This document shows positions 33,731-45,437 of a DNA stretch of 64,000 bases, in pieces. How positions within the stretch are numbered: position 1 is the stretch's first letter; every line of letters begins with the position of its first letter. Under the pieces are notes generated by a model, which searched no databases, was not told the origin of the DNA, and saw only the letters and a list, made by a program, of their open reading frames with translations. Origin of the DNA: Prosopocoilus inquinatus (Eukaryota > Arthropoda > Insecta > Coleoptera > Lucanidae); the NCBI GenBank assembly GCA_036172665.1, contig CM069874.1, positions 54,852,707 through 54,916,706 of the forward strand, read 5' to 3'. The translations under genes were made by a program, and so were the position numbers.

Positions 33731-34440
33731 ATTTCGGTAATGGTCATTTCGGTAACAAACTTGTATTACGGCTGTTTACCCAGCAACAAAATGTTTTTTT
33801 TTCTTCCTTTTCATATGTTCATTTTTTATTAAAATTTTATCAAATTTTCGCGAAGTGTTTAAATTCTAAAAAAAAAAAAAACAAAAATACCGAAAAATAA
33901 TAAATAGGTTGTGTTCAACGAAAACTACTATTTTTTGTAATTTATCCCAGCTAATAAGATATCACTCAAATGTTTAAATTCTATTAGACGGCTAAAAGTT
34001 CTTTTTACAAGAATTGGAAAGAAGGCCTTTAAGAAAATTAAGTTAAAAAATTCGAAAATGTACGCCTTTGCCTGAAATTTTGCAGTAGTCAACAACAAAA
34101 AAAAACTTAACTGAAGAAGGATATATTAGTATACACAGATTAATGAATTTGAAAATACCAAAGAAGTAAAGAACACCTTGCTTGTTAGGTAAATATTTAT
34201 CAGTTAGCCATGACGTTGCATCAGTTCCATAAGCTAATGTATTTCATAATTTTTCTGTTTGATTTTCTCATGTGAAATTACGTTAAATTAGTTTTCCTTA
34301 ATCACTTGTTTATTTCTTTTGATAATATAATAAACGTTTTATTATTCTGAGTGTGTGTTTGTTTACCGTCCAATGGTAAACTGAAATTTGTATAAATTAC
34401 CGAAATGACTATTGTGCATCACAGAAATGACGAAAATCAA
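33731..34440. mobile_element. Possible non-autonomous DNA element, ATTTCGGTAA ends
   Basis: The left side has a doubled atttcggtaa motif (33735-33760); the right side has ttaccgaaatgactattg (34398-34415) in inverted orientation. It replaces the 3' part of the PLE. Ends and target duplication are unclear. Confidence 0.4.
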
Positions 34441-34635
34441 ATCAGTTTCCCTTAGTTATATTGAAACGTACGTATGTATGATCTTTGCTGATACTGAAAA
34501 TGAACTTATTTAACCTAATTTTATAATACTGTCAAACAAAATCTGAAATAATTTTCAAATTTTTTATCATTACTTTCTTTGTCAAACTGGACAATTATAT
34601 TATTATTATATATATATATATATGTGCCATGGATC

Positions 34636-37137
34636 TCAAAGAGATATAGGCCTCGTCAAGAAAAGACAAAGGATAAAACTTGTCAACAATCTTAATGGAG
34701 CAGGCAACTGATTAAACACTTTTAGTGCCTTATAATAGACACCGCGTTCAAAAAGAGCAGTGCTATGTTTAGGGATTATTAGATTATTACAATACCTAGT
34801 TTTCGGAAGCAAATCGGATCCATATTTGTCTTTATTTTTCGGGAATAAGTTTAAGTTAGTTTTAACAAAAACAGCAAGATTGTAAATATAGAGACAAGGT
34901 AATGGCAAGATTTCAAGTAACTTAAATAGGGGTTTACACGAATCAGTGGCCTTTTTGCATAATATTGTTCTTAAAATTGATTTTTGTAAGATGAAAACTT
35001 GCCGCGAGTTAGATGACCCTCCCCAAAAAATTAAACCATAAGATAGTGTAGACTGAATAAAAGACATATAATATATTTTTAGTATATCCAAAGAAACACA
35101 ATTCCTAAGATTCCTTACAACGTAGCAGAATCGAGACAATTTTGAGCACACAGATTCAATATGAATGTTAAACTTTAGTGCGGCATCAATGTGTAAACCC
35201 AAAAATTTTACACTATCTGTGACTGGACCTGATTTTCCATGACACTTAATAAGTATGCTAGACAGCAATGGTCTATTTGTAAATTGCAAAACCACAGTTT
35301 TATTATGGTTTAACTGAAGATTATTGCCCTCACACCATTTAAACATTTGTAAAATAGAGAGTGAGGCAATTTTTGATCAAAATAAATACCAATGGAAGCT
35401 CCACCGTTATCCAGACAAGAAGTTATTTCGTGTAGACATTCAAAGTTTGCAGACTCAGTAGATCGACCTTTAATAAAACCATGCTGACATTTAGATAGAA
35501 TATTAAAATGTATCAAGTATGAATACAATCTATCATATATAAGTTTTTCATATACTTTAGAGAAGATAGAAAGCAGGTATATAGGGCGATAGTTGGTTAT
35601 GTCAAGTTTAGAACCTTTATTTTTGAAAACTGGTAAGACCTTAGCTAGCTTGAGAGAATCAGGAAAAGTTCCAGTAACAAAGGAATTATTAATAGCTTCT
35701 GCAAGTTTTGTGCATATTAGGTCACTGACATCTGCAAGAATAGTACCTGGAATTCCATCATATCCTGACGCTTTTTTTGAAGAGAAGTTTATTAAAATAT
35801 TTTTAACTTCTCTTTGGTCAGTGGGAAAAAGAAATAAATTTGACTGCTGGTGTGAACTTACAATAGTCTCAACTTTGTTTGATTGAATCGAATTATAATC
35901 TGGAATAAAGTATTCATTAAAAAGGTTCGCTATGATATAAGGATCAGTAATAGATACATCATTAACCATTAATTTGATGTTCGAGAGAGTCTCAGAAGAA
36001 ACAGTTGAGTCCTTGATGATGCCCCAAATAATTTTACTTTTGTTACATGCTGTAGCATTAAGAACTTTATTATTATTAAACGATATTTTTGCATTTTTTT
36101 ACAAGTTGTTGATATTCTCGCTTTTTAGCACGATACAAGTTTGTTAAAGTATAGTCAGCTGAGATTTTGCACATATGACATAGATCTCTAAGGAAATTAC
36201 CTTTTTGCATTATTTCGTCAGTTACCCAGTCAGATTTGTTTTTAGATTTGTTGGAAATACTTTTACAAGTTAATGGGAATGATGAATTGAAATGTTTTGT
36301 AAAAATTTTCAAAATCAAAGTGACTAGGAGAAGAAGTAAACCAATCATCTTGAAGAATATTGCACACAAAAGTCAAACGATTGGTTAAGCTGAATTCTCT
36401 TCGAGTAAGATTAACCTTGTGGGGTAAATTTGACTGCAGCAGTGGTATTTCAGTAACGAATATTTGTGCAAAGTGGTCAGATAAATGGGAGACTACATTG
36501 ATACTATTGATTGCAGGAAGATTACTGAAGATGTTGTCTATACATGAGGCACTGCTAGCCTGAACACGAGTAGATTCAAAAATGGTCATATTCAATCCAT
36601 ATGAATGTAAAATGTTAGATATGGTTATGGTGTTCGGAGTGTTAAATGAGAAATTAACGTTAAAATCACCATACACTATCATATTGTTTGAAAACTTAGA
36701 AATATAGTCTAACAATTCTTCTAATTGAGTACAAAAAAGATCAACATTGCCATCTGGAGATCTGTATAAACAAATTACAAAAAGCATGAAGTTTGTGCAG
36801 TGCATTTAAGTCTACAACATGAGTATTCAAAATCCTTTTCAACGCACCCGATATGCAACCTAAAATCCTGACAGTATGGAGATAAGTATTCACTCACATA
36901 AATTGCTGTACCACCTCCTCTACTATGCTTCCTTGAACTAAAATTAATTACAGTATAACCTGGTACAAGAGCAGTCAGCACTGCATCAGTAGAAAGCCAA
37001 GTTTCAGTAAAGCAACAGATCTCAGGGTTATATAACTTATGCAAAAAGACCTCTAATTCGTTAGTTTTGTTTTTTAAACTGCGAATGTTATGATGTAAAA
37101 TACGAAGTGGTGTAGAATTATTATTATTTAGCCTAAA
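34636..37137 (-). pseudogene. CR1-like non-LTR ORF2: endonuclease + RT with catalytic core deleted
   Basis: Reading leftward from about 37137: an endonuclease N-terminus RILHHNIRSLKNKTNELEVF, CCFTETWLS (catalytic Glu), SRGGGTAIYVSE, LYRSPDGNVDL, VYGDFNVNFS and SHLSDHFAQ, so all AP-endonuclease blocks are recognisable across two frames. RT from 35969: SSKKASGYDGIPG, VLPVFKNKGSK, NYRPIYLLSIFSKVYEK, HGFIKGRSTE. Then a deletion at about 35345 removes the motif A to YADD region. The frame resumes at CEGNNLQLNHNKTVVL, FLGLHIDAALKF, and ends with LPKTRYCNNLIIPKH. Its start overlaps the ORF1 stop. Frameshifts near 36800, 36270 and 36000. The tail at 34609-34622 is (TA)n. Inactive. Confidence 0.9.
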
Positions 37138-38243
37138 AAATGGTTCGTGTTATTAGATAATAAGAAATATGAAGAATAACAAATTATTTTTGCAATTTTG
37201 GTTAACGTTTTATTTTTAATAGTTTTCAAATAGCGAAAATTGTAGTTCATTACAGGAGTACTACTTACAAATATTGCAGAATTATCATTAATTTGATTAA
37301 ACCTTTCAGTAAACGTTGCTAGTTTAGAGTTGAATCTATCAATCCTTGATTGCAGGTTTGGATTAGGCGAAGAGAAAACCGAAGTTAAAATGACATTTGT
37401 ATGAACACACATGCGCAGTTTACTCAACAGAAGTTTAAATTTAGGATAGGATAGATTTTTTAAGTCGTTACTACCAGCCAGTATAATCACATATAGCCGT
37501 TTGCACCATGTCTAGTTAAAAATTAAATCAGGTTTAACAGTAAACCTAGTTTGCACCGCGGCTTAAACCGTAGTTAAAATTCGCTAAATCAACTCAATTT
37601 AATCCGCCTTCCATGATGGTTTAACGTTGAATTGTTTAGCGAGTTTTTAACTACAGTTTAAGCCTCGGTGCAAACTAGGTTTACTGTTAAACCTGATTTA
37701 ATTTTTAACTAGACATGGTGCAAACGGCCAATAGTCATCTTTCGTGAATTCTTTACACAAAGAATCAATGCTTTCTATTACCTCTGCAAAATGAGCGTTA
37801 GGTTTGATGAAAGTGGTAATTTGAAATGAATCGCCACAAAGTTTTCGAAAGAGTTTGTCGCTTCTTCTCCCTGTTTCATCTGCAAGAACCAGAATTGTTT
37901 TCTTATTACTGTTATTTACATAATTAGGGATATTAGTGTTAGCAGGGTTATTATTTGACAACGAAGAGTTAAAATCTTCTGAATAGACAGAGAAGGCATC
38001 TTGACCGTTACTTGAGAGATTCACAATATGATTATCAGTATTTGTAGCAATATCTTCATACATTTTTGAGTTTGCAAATGTCTGCGTAAATGCGTCCACA
38101 GATAACGAAGAATTTTTATCTATGGACTTGTCAATCTTTAGAGAATTTACAAGGGTGGTCAATTCATTGATTTTACGTTTCTGCATTTCCAGTAATTCAT
38201 TCAGTCCACTTTCCATTTGAGAAGGCTTCATTACGAAACTCAT
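37128..38243 (-). pseudogene. Non-LTR ORF1 with coiled coil and SGNH-esterase-like domain
   Basis: The protein starts near 38243 with a heptad-like region (MESGLNELLEMQKRKINEL) predicted as coiled coil, and a Ser/Asn-rich linker. Then KKTILVLADETGRRSDKLFR opens the hydrolase-like fold; after a MITE comes VIILAGSNDLKNL, the GSND block of SGNH esterases, and LTSVFSSPNPNLQSRIDRFN. Esterase-type ORF1 proteins are known from CR1-group elements, where they probably bind RNA or membranes. The usual nucleophile motif GDS is replaced by ADE, so catalysis is doubtful. The MITE (37494-37730) falls between DDY and VII, and a single 3-bp target copy joins them in frame. The stop TAA at 37130 overlaps the ORF2 start. 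Confidence 0.82.
37494..37730. mobile_element. 237-bp palindromic MITE in ORF1, ATA target duplication
   Basis: The ends TAGCCGTTTGCACCATG (37494) and CATGGTGCAAACGGCCA (37730) are inverted with one mismatch; ATA direct repeats at 37491-37493 and 37731-37733. Almost the whole length pairs as a hairpin (ggtttaacagtaaacctag arms). Probably PIF/Harbinger-type. Confidence 0.87.
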
Positions 38244-39379
38244 TCAGCTCACGACTTAAATTATTTATGTATTTATCCTTTAATGAAATATCCTTATTCA
38301 GAGTTTCTATTTCCTCATGTAATGAGTTAAAATCTAGAGTTGAATCAATAATTTCTTCATCCTCTTTGGAACAGCATTCTATTATGTTATCTTTTATGAA
38401 ACGCTTATTAGGTAATTTATGTAAGCAGTCTTTTTACAACAGCCAAAAATATTTGAAAATGACTCCATGATGTGATTAAGATTTGATGATTACTGATTAC
38501 TTAAACAAATATTTAAAGGCATGAAATAGATATGTGCATCAATAAAGAAACAATTACAGCGAGCCAGTTAGTCTGAAAATAACGCTGAAGATACAAAAAG
38601 CCAGCAATAAGCGGACAACACGTATCGAAGAAGCCTGGAGGACCACGAGACGACAAATTTACGACTTATCAGTCAGAAAAATAAAAAAAAAGAAAAAAAC
38701 AAATACCATAAGAAGAAGCTTATCGCAAAACAATTAAAATGATGTCAAATACATAAATGAATTACACATTGATTACACAAAATGAGTAAGAAAACAAGAC
38801 AGATATAAATCACATGTACTCGCACGAACACACACCACATGATATCCATCCATAAAGAGACAAACCCTAACAATAAACAAAATTTTGGAAAGCCAATACG
38901 GATGAAATTAGATATGAAATAACTGAAGTGTAAGAGGTATTTCCGAAAACGGAAAAAGAAAAACTAAGAAAAAGGTCAAGAAACGAAAAGTTACGTATAT
39001 AGCTCGGTAGGAGGAGAAACGACAGCCGGCAAATAAGCAAATAAAACGTCTAATCCATGATATAACTTGACATGTAAAAGTTCTACTCGAAGAAATATGT
39101 GAAATAATCTTATTGATCGGTCCGTACTTCAGACCTTCAGATTTTTTTTTAGAATGTTACTGAATACCGTACAAAATTATTTAGTGATTAGTTTACTTAT
39201 CATTTCGACATAAACATTTTAATTTATTTTAACCATAAATTCTTCTGTAGAAAATTAAACTGTTGTTCAAAATCTTTTAGGACATTCATAAAACCTTATT
39301 TATTCCAACTAACAGGCTTTTACGTAACGCCTCAAGCAACTTTCACGCATTTTTAGTCATCATCTTATCTCATCAAGCC
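38244..39379. other. 5' flank of non-LTR element, then gene-free sequence
   Basis: 38244-38480 looks like the ORF1 upstream region on the minus strand. 38480-39379 is purine-rich and non-coding as far as can be seen. Confidence 0.4.
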
Positions 39380-41800
39380 TTAAAGTCCTCCTTTTAATTG
39401 TCCAAGATGCGAGACAGCACGTGTTGGTAACGCACACGTGTACCGTACGCAGCATTCCGAAAGTAGAGGAAGTGCACCCACGGACTCCGTAATGAAGACA
39501 CAGCAATTGCTCTTCGCATTGATTGATGACATTTTAAGTGCGACTTTAAACAGATCTTCCTCCATTCGATGCTAAAGACGAGACCGGATCGCCTCGGCCT
39601 ACGTCCACCATTACATCGGAATGCCGTAACCGTTCGTTTAACTATCGGTTATGGTACGGACGAGTGGTTACCGGCGACGATGCAAGGATAAGGACGATGA
39701 TAAAAAATGAATATAAATTACCGAAAGCGGCTTGTGTCCGATCGGATAAACTCTGCTTAGCGCCCCCAAAAAAAAAAAGAAACCCAGTCTCCTTTTACCT
39801 TGAATTCAAATATAGGTCACTCGCTTTAAAAGCACGAAAAACTTCGTTTATTATGCCGTCTTCAAGTTACATAATTATGCACTCATGCAGTATGTTGTTT
39901 AACGCGATAGTTTGAAGCCCACGCGTGAATTGTTAAGATTTTGACGACGTTTTAATTAACACATACAAAAGGCTTCATTTGAATATGTTGTCGACTTGAT
40001 AACAAATCAATGGGCGTAATCATGACTTTCGGAAAATGTTTTCCAGTGGATTAAGTATTATGTAAATGGAAAGGCCTCGCATCGGATCTAAAATTTTGAA
40101 CAACTCAAATGTAATAGTAGAGGTATACGTTTAATGGTGTTTTGTTTACATTAATAAAAGAGATATTAAAGGTTTCTTTTAATAAACTCTTATTAAAACT
40201 TCTTAAATTTTAACTGCGCATTCGGTGGATATCGTCTATATCAATGCAGATTTTTAAAATCTGTTTTCGTTATAACTTACCTGTAGTATAGATGCATGAT
40301 TTAAAGTTAGTTACAATTATACAGAGTGTTCCGTGTAGCTGTGCCAGACCAAAGTTATGCTTTGTTTCAATGGAACATACTATATATTATGGTTTATTTC
40401 GATTCGTGTTTAAGAGCGGATAAATTTATTGTAAGGATATTATGTACCTAAACCTAATAGTTTCTAAGATATTGACATTTCAATGTAAAAAATGCTATTA
40501 TTTGATGTTTTACAGGTTAGATGTTTATTAAAATTTGGCATTTACATTTTACAGTGACATTACATAACCTCTATGGAACAGAAAACAATTTCCATCTCGA
40601 ACATATTCCTATTATTTTACACAGGGTGATTCATAACTCCGATGTTTATTTTACTCGGTTACTTTAAATGGAACGCCCTATATTTTATGACTGAATTTAA
40701 TAGGTTTTTGATTAAGCTTTACGATGATATAAGATTCAGTATGTGTTACACAACAAGCCTACCCGCAGGAAGATGTCAAATTTGTAAATTCATAAAACAG
40801 CATTATTCCATCTTCTAATGGAATATATTGTCTATAATATCGTTGATTTTATTTAGAAAATCTGTATTGAGTCTGTTTCTAGTTTCTAGTCTGTTAGAAA
40901 AAACACTCATTTGATTTATGACATCACAGACGAAATGCATACTTAATTTTTATTTGACCAACTCTGCCCGATTATTTTAAGTAAGATTAAATAACGCTAA
41001 GGAATGCAACAAAGGACAATAACAATGCCAGTGAAAATAACTGTAAATTATAACCATAATAATAATAATAACAACTGATTTAACATTAATAACAACAGAG
41101 AAAATTTTAAAAATGATAACCATGGTGCTCTTCACATCGTCTTCTATGACAAGGAGATTGATTCACATTTAAATCAACTGTTACAGTTATTTATATTATT
41201 ACTGCTATTTTTACTGGTATCTTTATTGGTACCTTTATGGGCACTGTTATCGTTGTTGGGTGTTATCTTATTTAAAATAAAAATTAAATAATATATATGT
41301 ATATTATATAATAAAATTAAAATTAAAATTTTAGTAGTTAAGGATTAGTGTTGCATGGTTTCGATCCCCACTGCCAGTGCATGTTCTATGTGAGAGATGG
41401 AATTTTCATGTGTCGGTTATTGTTCCATGGATTTTGCTTCGAATTGGTGTTTCTGCATTTCCCTGGTTTGTAAGGCAAGGAAGGTAAACATGTAATAAGT
41501 CGGTCGTAGTCACAGTTAACGATCACAATTACCAACCATTATAACTTTGCCACAAACCGGAAAGCTTGGAGCTAGAGTGGTATTAAATTAAAGTACACTT
41601 ACGGTTTTTTTATGTTACAGACCAAATAAATGTCAATCTTAACACACTAAAAAGTACAAACAGTCTTAATACACATTTTTTAATTAAAATCAACTAAATT
41701 ATACACAAAATTTTTTTTACAGAATTTGAAGATGGAATAAATGCTGATTTATGAATCTACGATTTTGACAACTTACTATGTGTAGGCTTAATAATACTAA
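39380..41800. other. Gene-free region with scattered element fragments
   Basis: 39380-39700 is G+C- and CpG-richer without repeat ends, possibly host sequence. 40320-40335 and 40620-40640 have acagagtgttccg and acagggtgattcat, terminal motifs of the TA-flanked group, without partners. 41350-41370 (ggtttcgatccccactg) resembles a tRNA B box, perhaps a SINE remnant. AAT/AAC-rich low complexity at 41055-41100. Confidence 0.4.
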
Positions 41801-41843
41801 TAAAATGGTATGAGAAAACGCATATGAAATTTGGTAAACGGTG

Positions 41844-42884
41844 TCATTGTTTTTCGAAGTATTCGCCTTTGACATTAATACACTTTTGCATACGCTCGAA
41901 CCAATTTCTAAACCTAGTTTTCCACTCTAAAGATGGTACCTCAGAAACCAGTGTCCGGAATGTTTCAACCGCTGCTTCATCCGACGAAAATCGCTCACCA
42001 CGCATTTTATTTTTTATATTTGGCAACAAAACGAAATCATTAGGTGATAAATCAGGTGAATACGGACAATGAGTCATTAATTCAACATTTTTGTTGAACA
42101 AAAAATCAACTGTTTGACGGACTGAGTGAGAGCTGGCGTTGTCATGATGGAGAATAATTCGTCGATTCGATTGTTTCTTCTTATTTGATCGATGACTTCT
42201 GGCAAACAAATTGTAGTATACCACTCAGCATTCACGATTTTTCGATCCTCTAAAGTCACGGTTGCTACATGTCCAGTTAAACCAAAGAAACGAGTAATCA
42301 TTTGCTTCACAGCACTGCGTGAACGGACAGCTTTTGTTGGGTGTGGTTCATTTTGAAATACTCAAATGATAGATTGTTGTTTACTTTCTGTCTCGTACGA
42401 ATAGATCCATGTTTCGTCACCAGTAACGATGTTATAAACTATAGTTGAACGACCTCCATTGAATTTCTTCGCACCATTTGACAGGACCATGCTTTTGCGC
42501 TTCTGTTAAATTGTCTGGGATCCAACGACTGCAAAGCTTTCGTACATTCAAATGATCGTGCAAAATCTGGTGTACTGCTTTCATGTCAATGCGTAAGGAT
42601 GCTTGAATCTCACGGTATGTCACATGTCGATCTCGCTCAAGCATTTCACGCACAGCATCTACATTAGTGTCAACGACAGATGTTGATGGACGACCTTCAC
42701 GAAATTCGTCACTGAGAGAGATACGTCCACGCTGGAATTCGGCAAACCAATTATAAACACTGCTCTTTGATGGTGCTTCATCTCCAAAAGCCAAATGAAG
42801 CCGATCGAGGCATTGTTTCGGCGTTAGACCACATTTGAAATCGTAAAAAATCATGGCACGAAAATTTTCACGCGAGATTTCCAT
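41844..42884 (-). pseudogene. Mariner (DD34D) transposase
   Basis: From ATG 42884 the protein starts with paired HTH motifs: RENFRAMIFYDFKCGLTPKQ, KSSVYNWFAEFQRG, GRPSTSVVD, then TYREIQASLRIDMKAVHQIL and WIPDNLTEAQK. The frame shifts near 42440 into NIVTGDETWIYSYETE (first catalytic Asp), a stop follows shortly at a usual Trp position, and a second shift near 42160 leads to ILHHDNASSHS and PYSPDLSPNDF. There are exactly 34 residues between the last two catalytic Asp residues, the mariner signature. The C-terminus ends GEYFEKQ. All three acidic residues survive but two shifts and a stop kill the copy. Terminal repeats were not located with confidence. Confidence 0.93.
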
Positions 42885-43398
42885 GTTTACACAAAATTAC
42901 TTTTTCTCAAATGCTGTACAAACAAAACTAGTTCACTTGGATAGGAACTTTCAATACAATTATAGGCGAAAAACGTCAAATTTTTCAAATATGACAGTTG
43001 ATAAACGCTAACAATTCTAGACCTGCTACATTCCAGAAAATTCTCCAGCAGCCCACGTATACACCCAGTCGGCACCATTGTTAACTTTCTTATTTTTAGA
43101 GCTACAGCGTTGTTCAAATTAGCAAATTTGATTGATCTGTTCCGCTCATTACAAATAGGAAAACAGAAAAACAATTGAGTCCAAACTTTTCGAGATATAT
43201 TTTGTTACATGTTTTCTTTTAATGGAATGCTCTATGTATTATCATCGTAAACTAAAGAAAATTGAATTTTAATAATAAGTCCCTATGTACGCCATATTTG
43301 AAAAATGTCGTATAACTGAGATATGTCAACTTAAAATTAACCAGAAGCGTTTGCTCTTTTGCTTTAATAATATTGATTTAATTCATTAACGACCCCTA

Positions 43399-43934
43399 GT
43401 GATGTAAAAATACAGTATTTTACATTATTTTGTACACCCCTACGTGTATTGTATCGTATTTTATCATAACCTAACTTTATTAAATAAAGTATTAGCAATG
43501 CAGTAGATAATGTAGTACAGCTAACGATGTAAAGTTTTATCATAAGCATTCTGAACTTGTTAAAATGGTATAAAGTAGTCTTATACGCATTTTAAAACAT
43601 GTTTAATATAACTCTACATCATTTTAACCATTACAGGACGAGTATAATACCATGCTATACTAGCTACGCTAAGTTATTTACTACTGCTCACTATTAAAAT
43701 TGGGTTAGGATAAAATACGATGTCACACACAAAATTGTGCAATAGTTGCGTTTATACACATGTTAAAATGCGTATAATACCACCACGTATAATACCACCC
43801 ACCAATACTACGTGACTAGCTATATGAAGTTATTCTGTACCATAGGCTAATAAAGCTAGGTTATGATAAAGTACGATACAATACACGTAGGTATGTACAA
43901 AATAATCTAAAGTACCATTTTTTTACATCATTAG
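43399..43934. mobile_element. MITE with ~90-bp terminal inverted repeats
   Basis: The left arm begins gtgatgtaaaaatacag, with tgtattgtatcgtatttta further in; the right arm is its imperfect complement ending ttttttacatcat, flanked by CTA and TAG. Internal words gtataataccac recur. No coding sequence. Confidence 0.7.
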
Positions 43935-44094
43935 AGTTTGCCAATGAACCAAATCACAATTATTAAAAAAAAGAGGAGAGGCTTCTTGTCAATTTTAAGT
44001 TGATATATCTCAGTTATATGACATATTTCAAATACGGCGTACATAAGAACTTATTACTAGAATTCAACTTTCGTTCGTTTACGATGATAATATA

Positions 44095-44266
44095 TTATAG
44101 AAAAATTTTGTGCAAATCGTTTTTGATTGCAGTGAGAACCTCGAGCAGCCTCTGGACAGCCGCCTTGCATGGGGGACTCATTAGGAGCAAATCCCGCTTC
44201 AATTTGTCTATCCTACTGCAATGTTAGGTCAAAAAGCGATAGTAAGATGTCGCTATTTTATATGTT
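44095..44266 (+). mobile_element. 172-bp PLE fragment with 12-bp target duplication
   Basis: The direct repeat gatgataatata is at 44083-44094 and 44267-44278. The insert begins with the hammerhead-proximal part (cctcgagcagcctctggaca), jumps to gccttgcatgggggactc, and ends cgctattttatatgtt, the 3' end shared with 5475-5590 and 55435-56369. The hammerhead itself is deleted at the internal join. Confidence 0.87.
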
Positions 44267-45259
44267 GATGATAATATACAACGTATTCAATTAAAAGAAA
44301 GCCTGTAACAAAAGATATCTCGAAAATTTTACATTCAACTGTTTTTCTTTTTTCATATTCGTAATGAGCGGAACAGGTCAAACAAATTTCTTAATTTGAA
44401 CGACTCAATGGTGCCGACTTACTTTAAAACAGGTTGTCACATGTTACAGTCAATGTATAAAATTAACCAAACCCCAATTTTACTTCGAATTTAAAAGATT
44501 GTAGATCGGTATTTAGAAAGTATTTTGCCTGGGAAAGACTTTTATTAAATTTTCTTTCCACATTTAGTTTACGAATACCGAAATACCCTTGAAAATGTTG
44601 TCATTTTCAGTTCAACGTTGTCGGGGTTTATTGGAGTACTGTCTGAAATTTCAACAACTTGCTACGACCTTCGCAATAATTGATTATCTCTCGCGTGTTG
44701 TTTGTCGCGATCGGGACGGTCGAACCTACCTGTGTGTGGTCGGAGGATATTCTCTCGCAAAGTAGTGCCCAGCTGAGGGAGACGGTCGTGGGTAACAAAG
44801 TTACGCGGCGAGATAGCCGTAGCGATACACTCCGACAGTGGAGAAGAGGCGCCACCTAGTGTAGCTTTGCGAGGGAGTGAGCTACCAAATACTTCCCTAG
44901 GAAAGTATTCGGGTCCCACAGTGAGGTTCAACTCTAAAGGTCCCAGGATCTTTCTCAATAAACCCAAAAGGTTCACTTTCCCCGAATAAATCCCCAAAAG
45001 AGAAAAAAAAGAAAGAAAAAAGAAACTAAATCCGTACTGGTTTAAGAGAAATATATCTATTTGCCTCAATAGATTGAACAAATAAAGTGTGGTTTGCCTA
45101 ACGGAAGGCTGATACAATGGTACGGATGGTACCCGGTTATGCGTTACGCGATGGATCCAAGCGTTCGCCTTACATGTACATAATAACATCAAAAATAAGT
45201 GTATACCAAAAAAGGTTACGCAAACACAGCAAAACAACGAAAAAGAGAAAACCCGGAAC

Positions 45260-45272
45260 GGGGGGGGGGGGG
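45260..45272. repeat. Poly-G run
   Basis: Thirteen consecutive G, rare in this AT-rich window; a possible assembly or sequencing weak point. Confidence 0.85.
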
Positions 45273-45411
45273 AGCAATATTAGCCTGATGGGCGGGGCGC
45301 AAAAAAAAATAATAAAAGTAGGCCGGAAGGGCTAAATTTCAAAAATATGACAAACAAAAAAAAACAATAAAATAGACTCGTAAAGGAAAATTAACAGAGA
45401 AAATTAAATAA

Positions 45412-45437
45412 CATATATATATATATATATATATATA
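45412..45437. repeat. (AT)n microsatellite
   Basis: Thirteen AT units. Confidence 0.9.

Larger units (their letters stand above)
43065..44428. repeat. Large interrupted inverted repeat around a MITE
   Basis: The left arm (about 43065-43345) and right arm (43985-44094 plus 44279-44428) are inverted copies, sharing gtaatgagcggaacag, caatggtgccgact and catatttgaaa / tttcaaatacggcgtac. The right arm is split by a 172-bp PLE insertion and the loop holds a MITE at 43399-43934. Likely an old foldback or DNA transposon. Confidence 0.7.

Noticed and set aside
39380..39565. 61-codon minus-strand frame as a host exon
   Set aside because: Starts with a plausible ATG but has no recognisable domain, splice context or conservation that I can see.
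41340..41410. tRNA or SINE head
   Set aside because: Only a B-box-like word; no A box or tRNA fold.
42887..43174. 95-codon minus-strand frame next to mariner
   Set aside because: It overlaps the left arm of a large inverted repeat and shows no domain; probably chance.
44662..45237. 191-codon open frame on the minus strand
   Set aside because: Translation is Cys/Phe/Leu-rich and then low-complexity, with no family resemblance; the G+C-rich block gives long chance frames on several strands.
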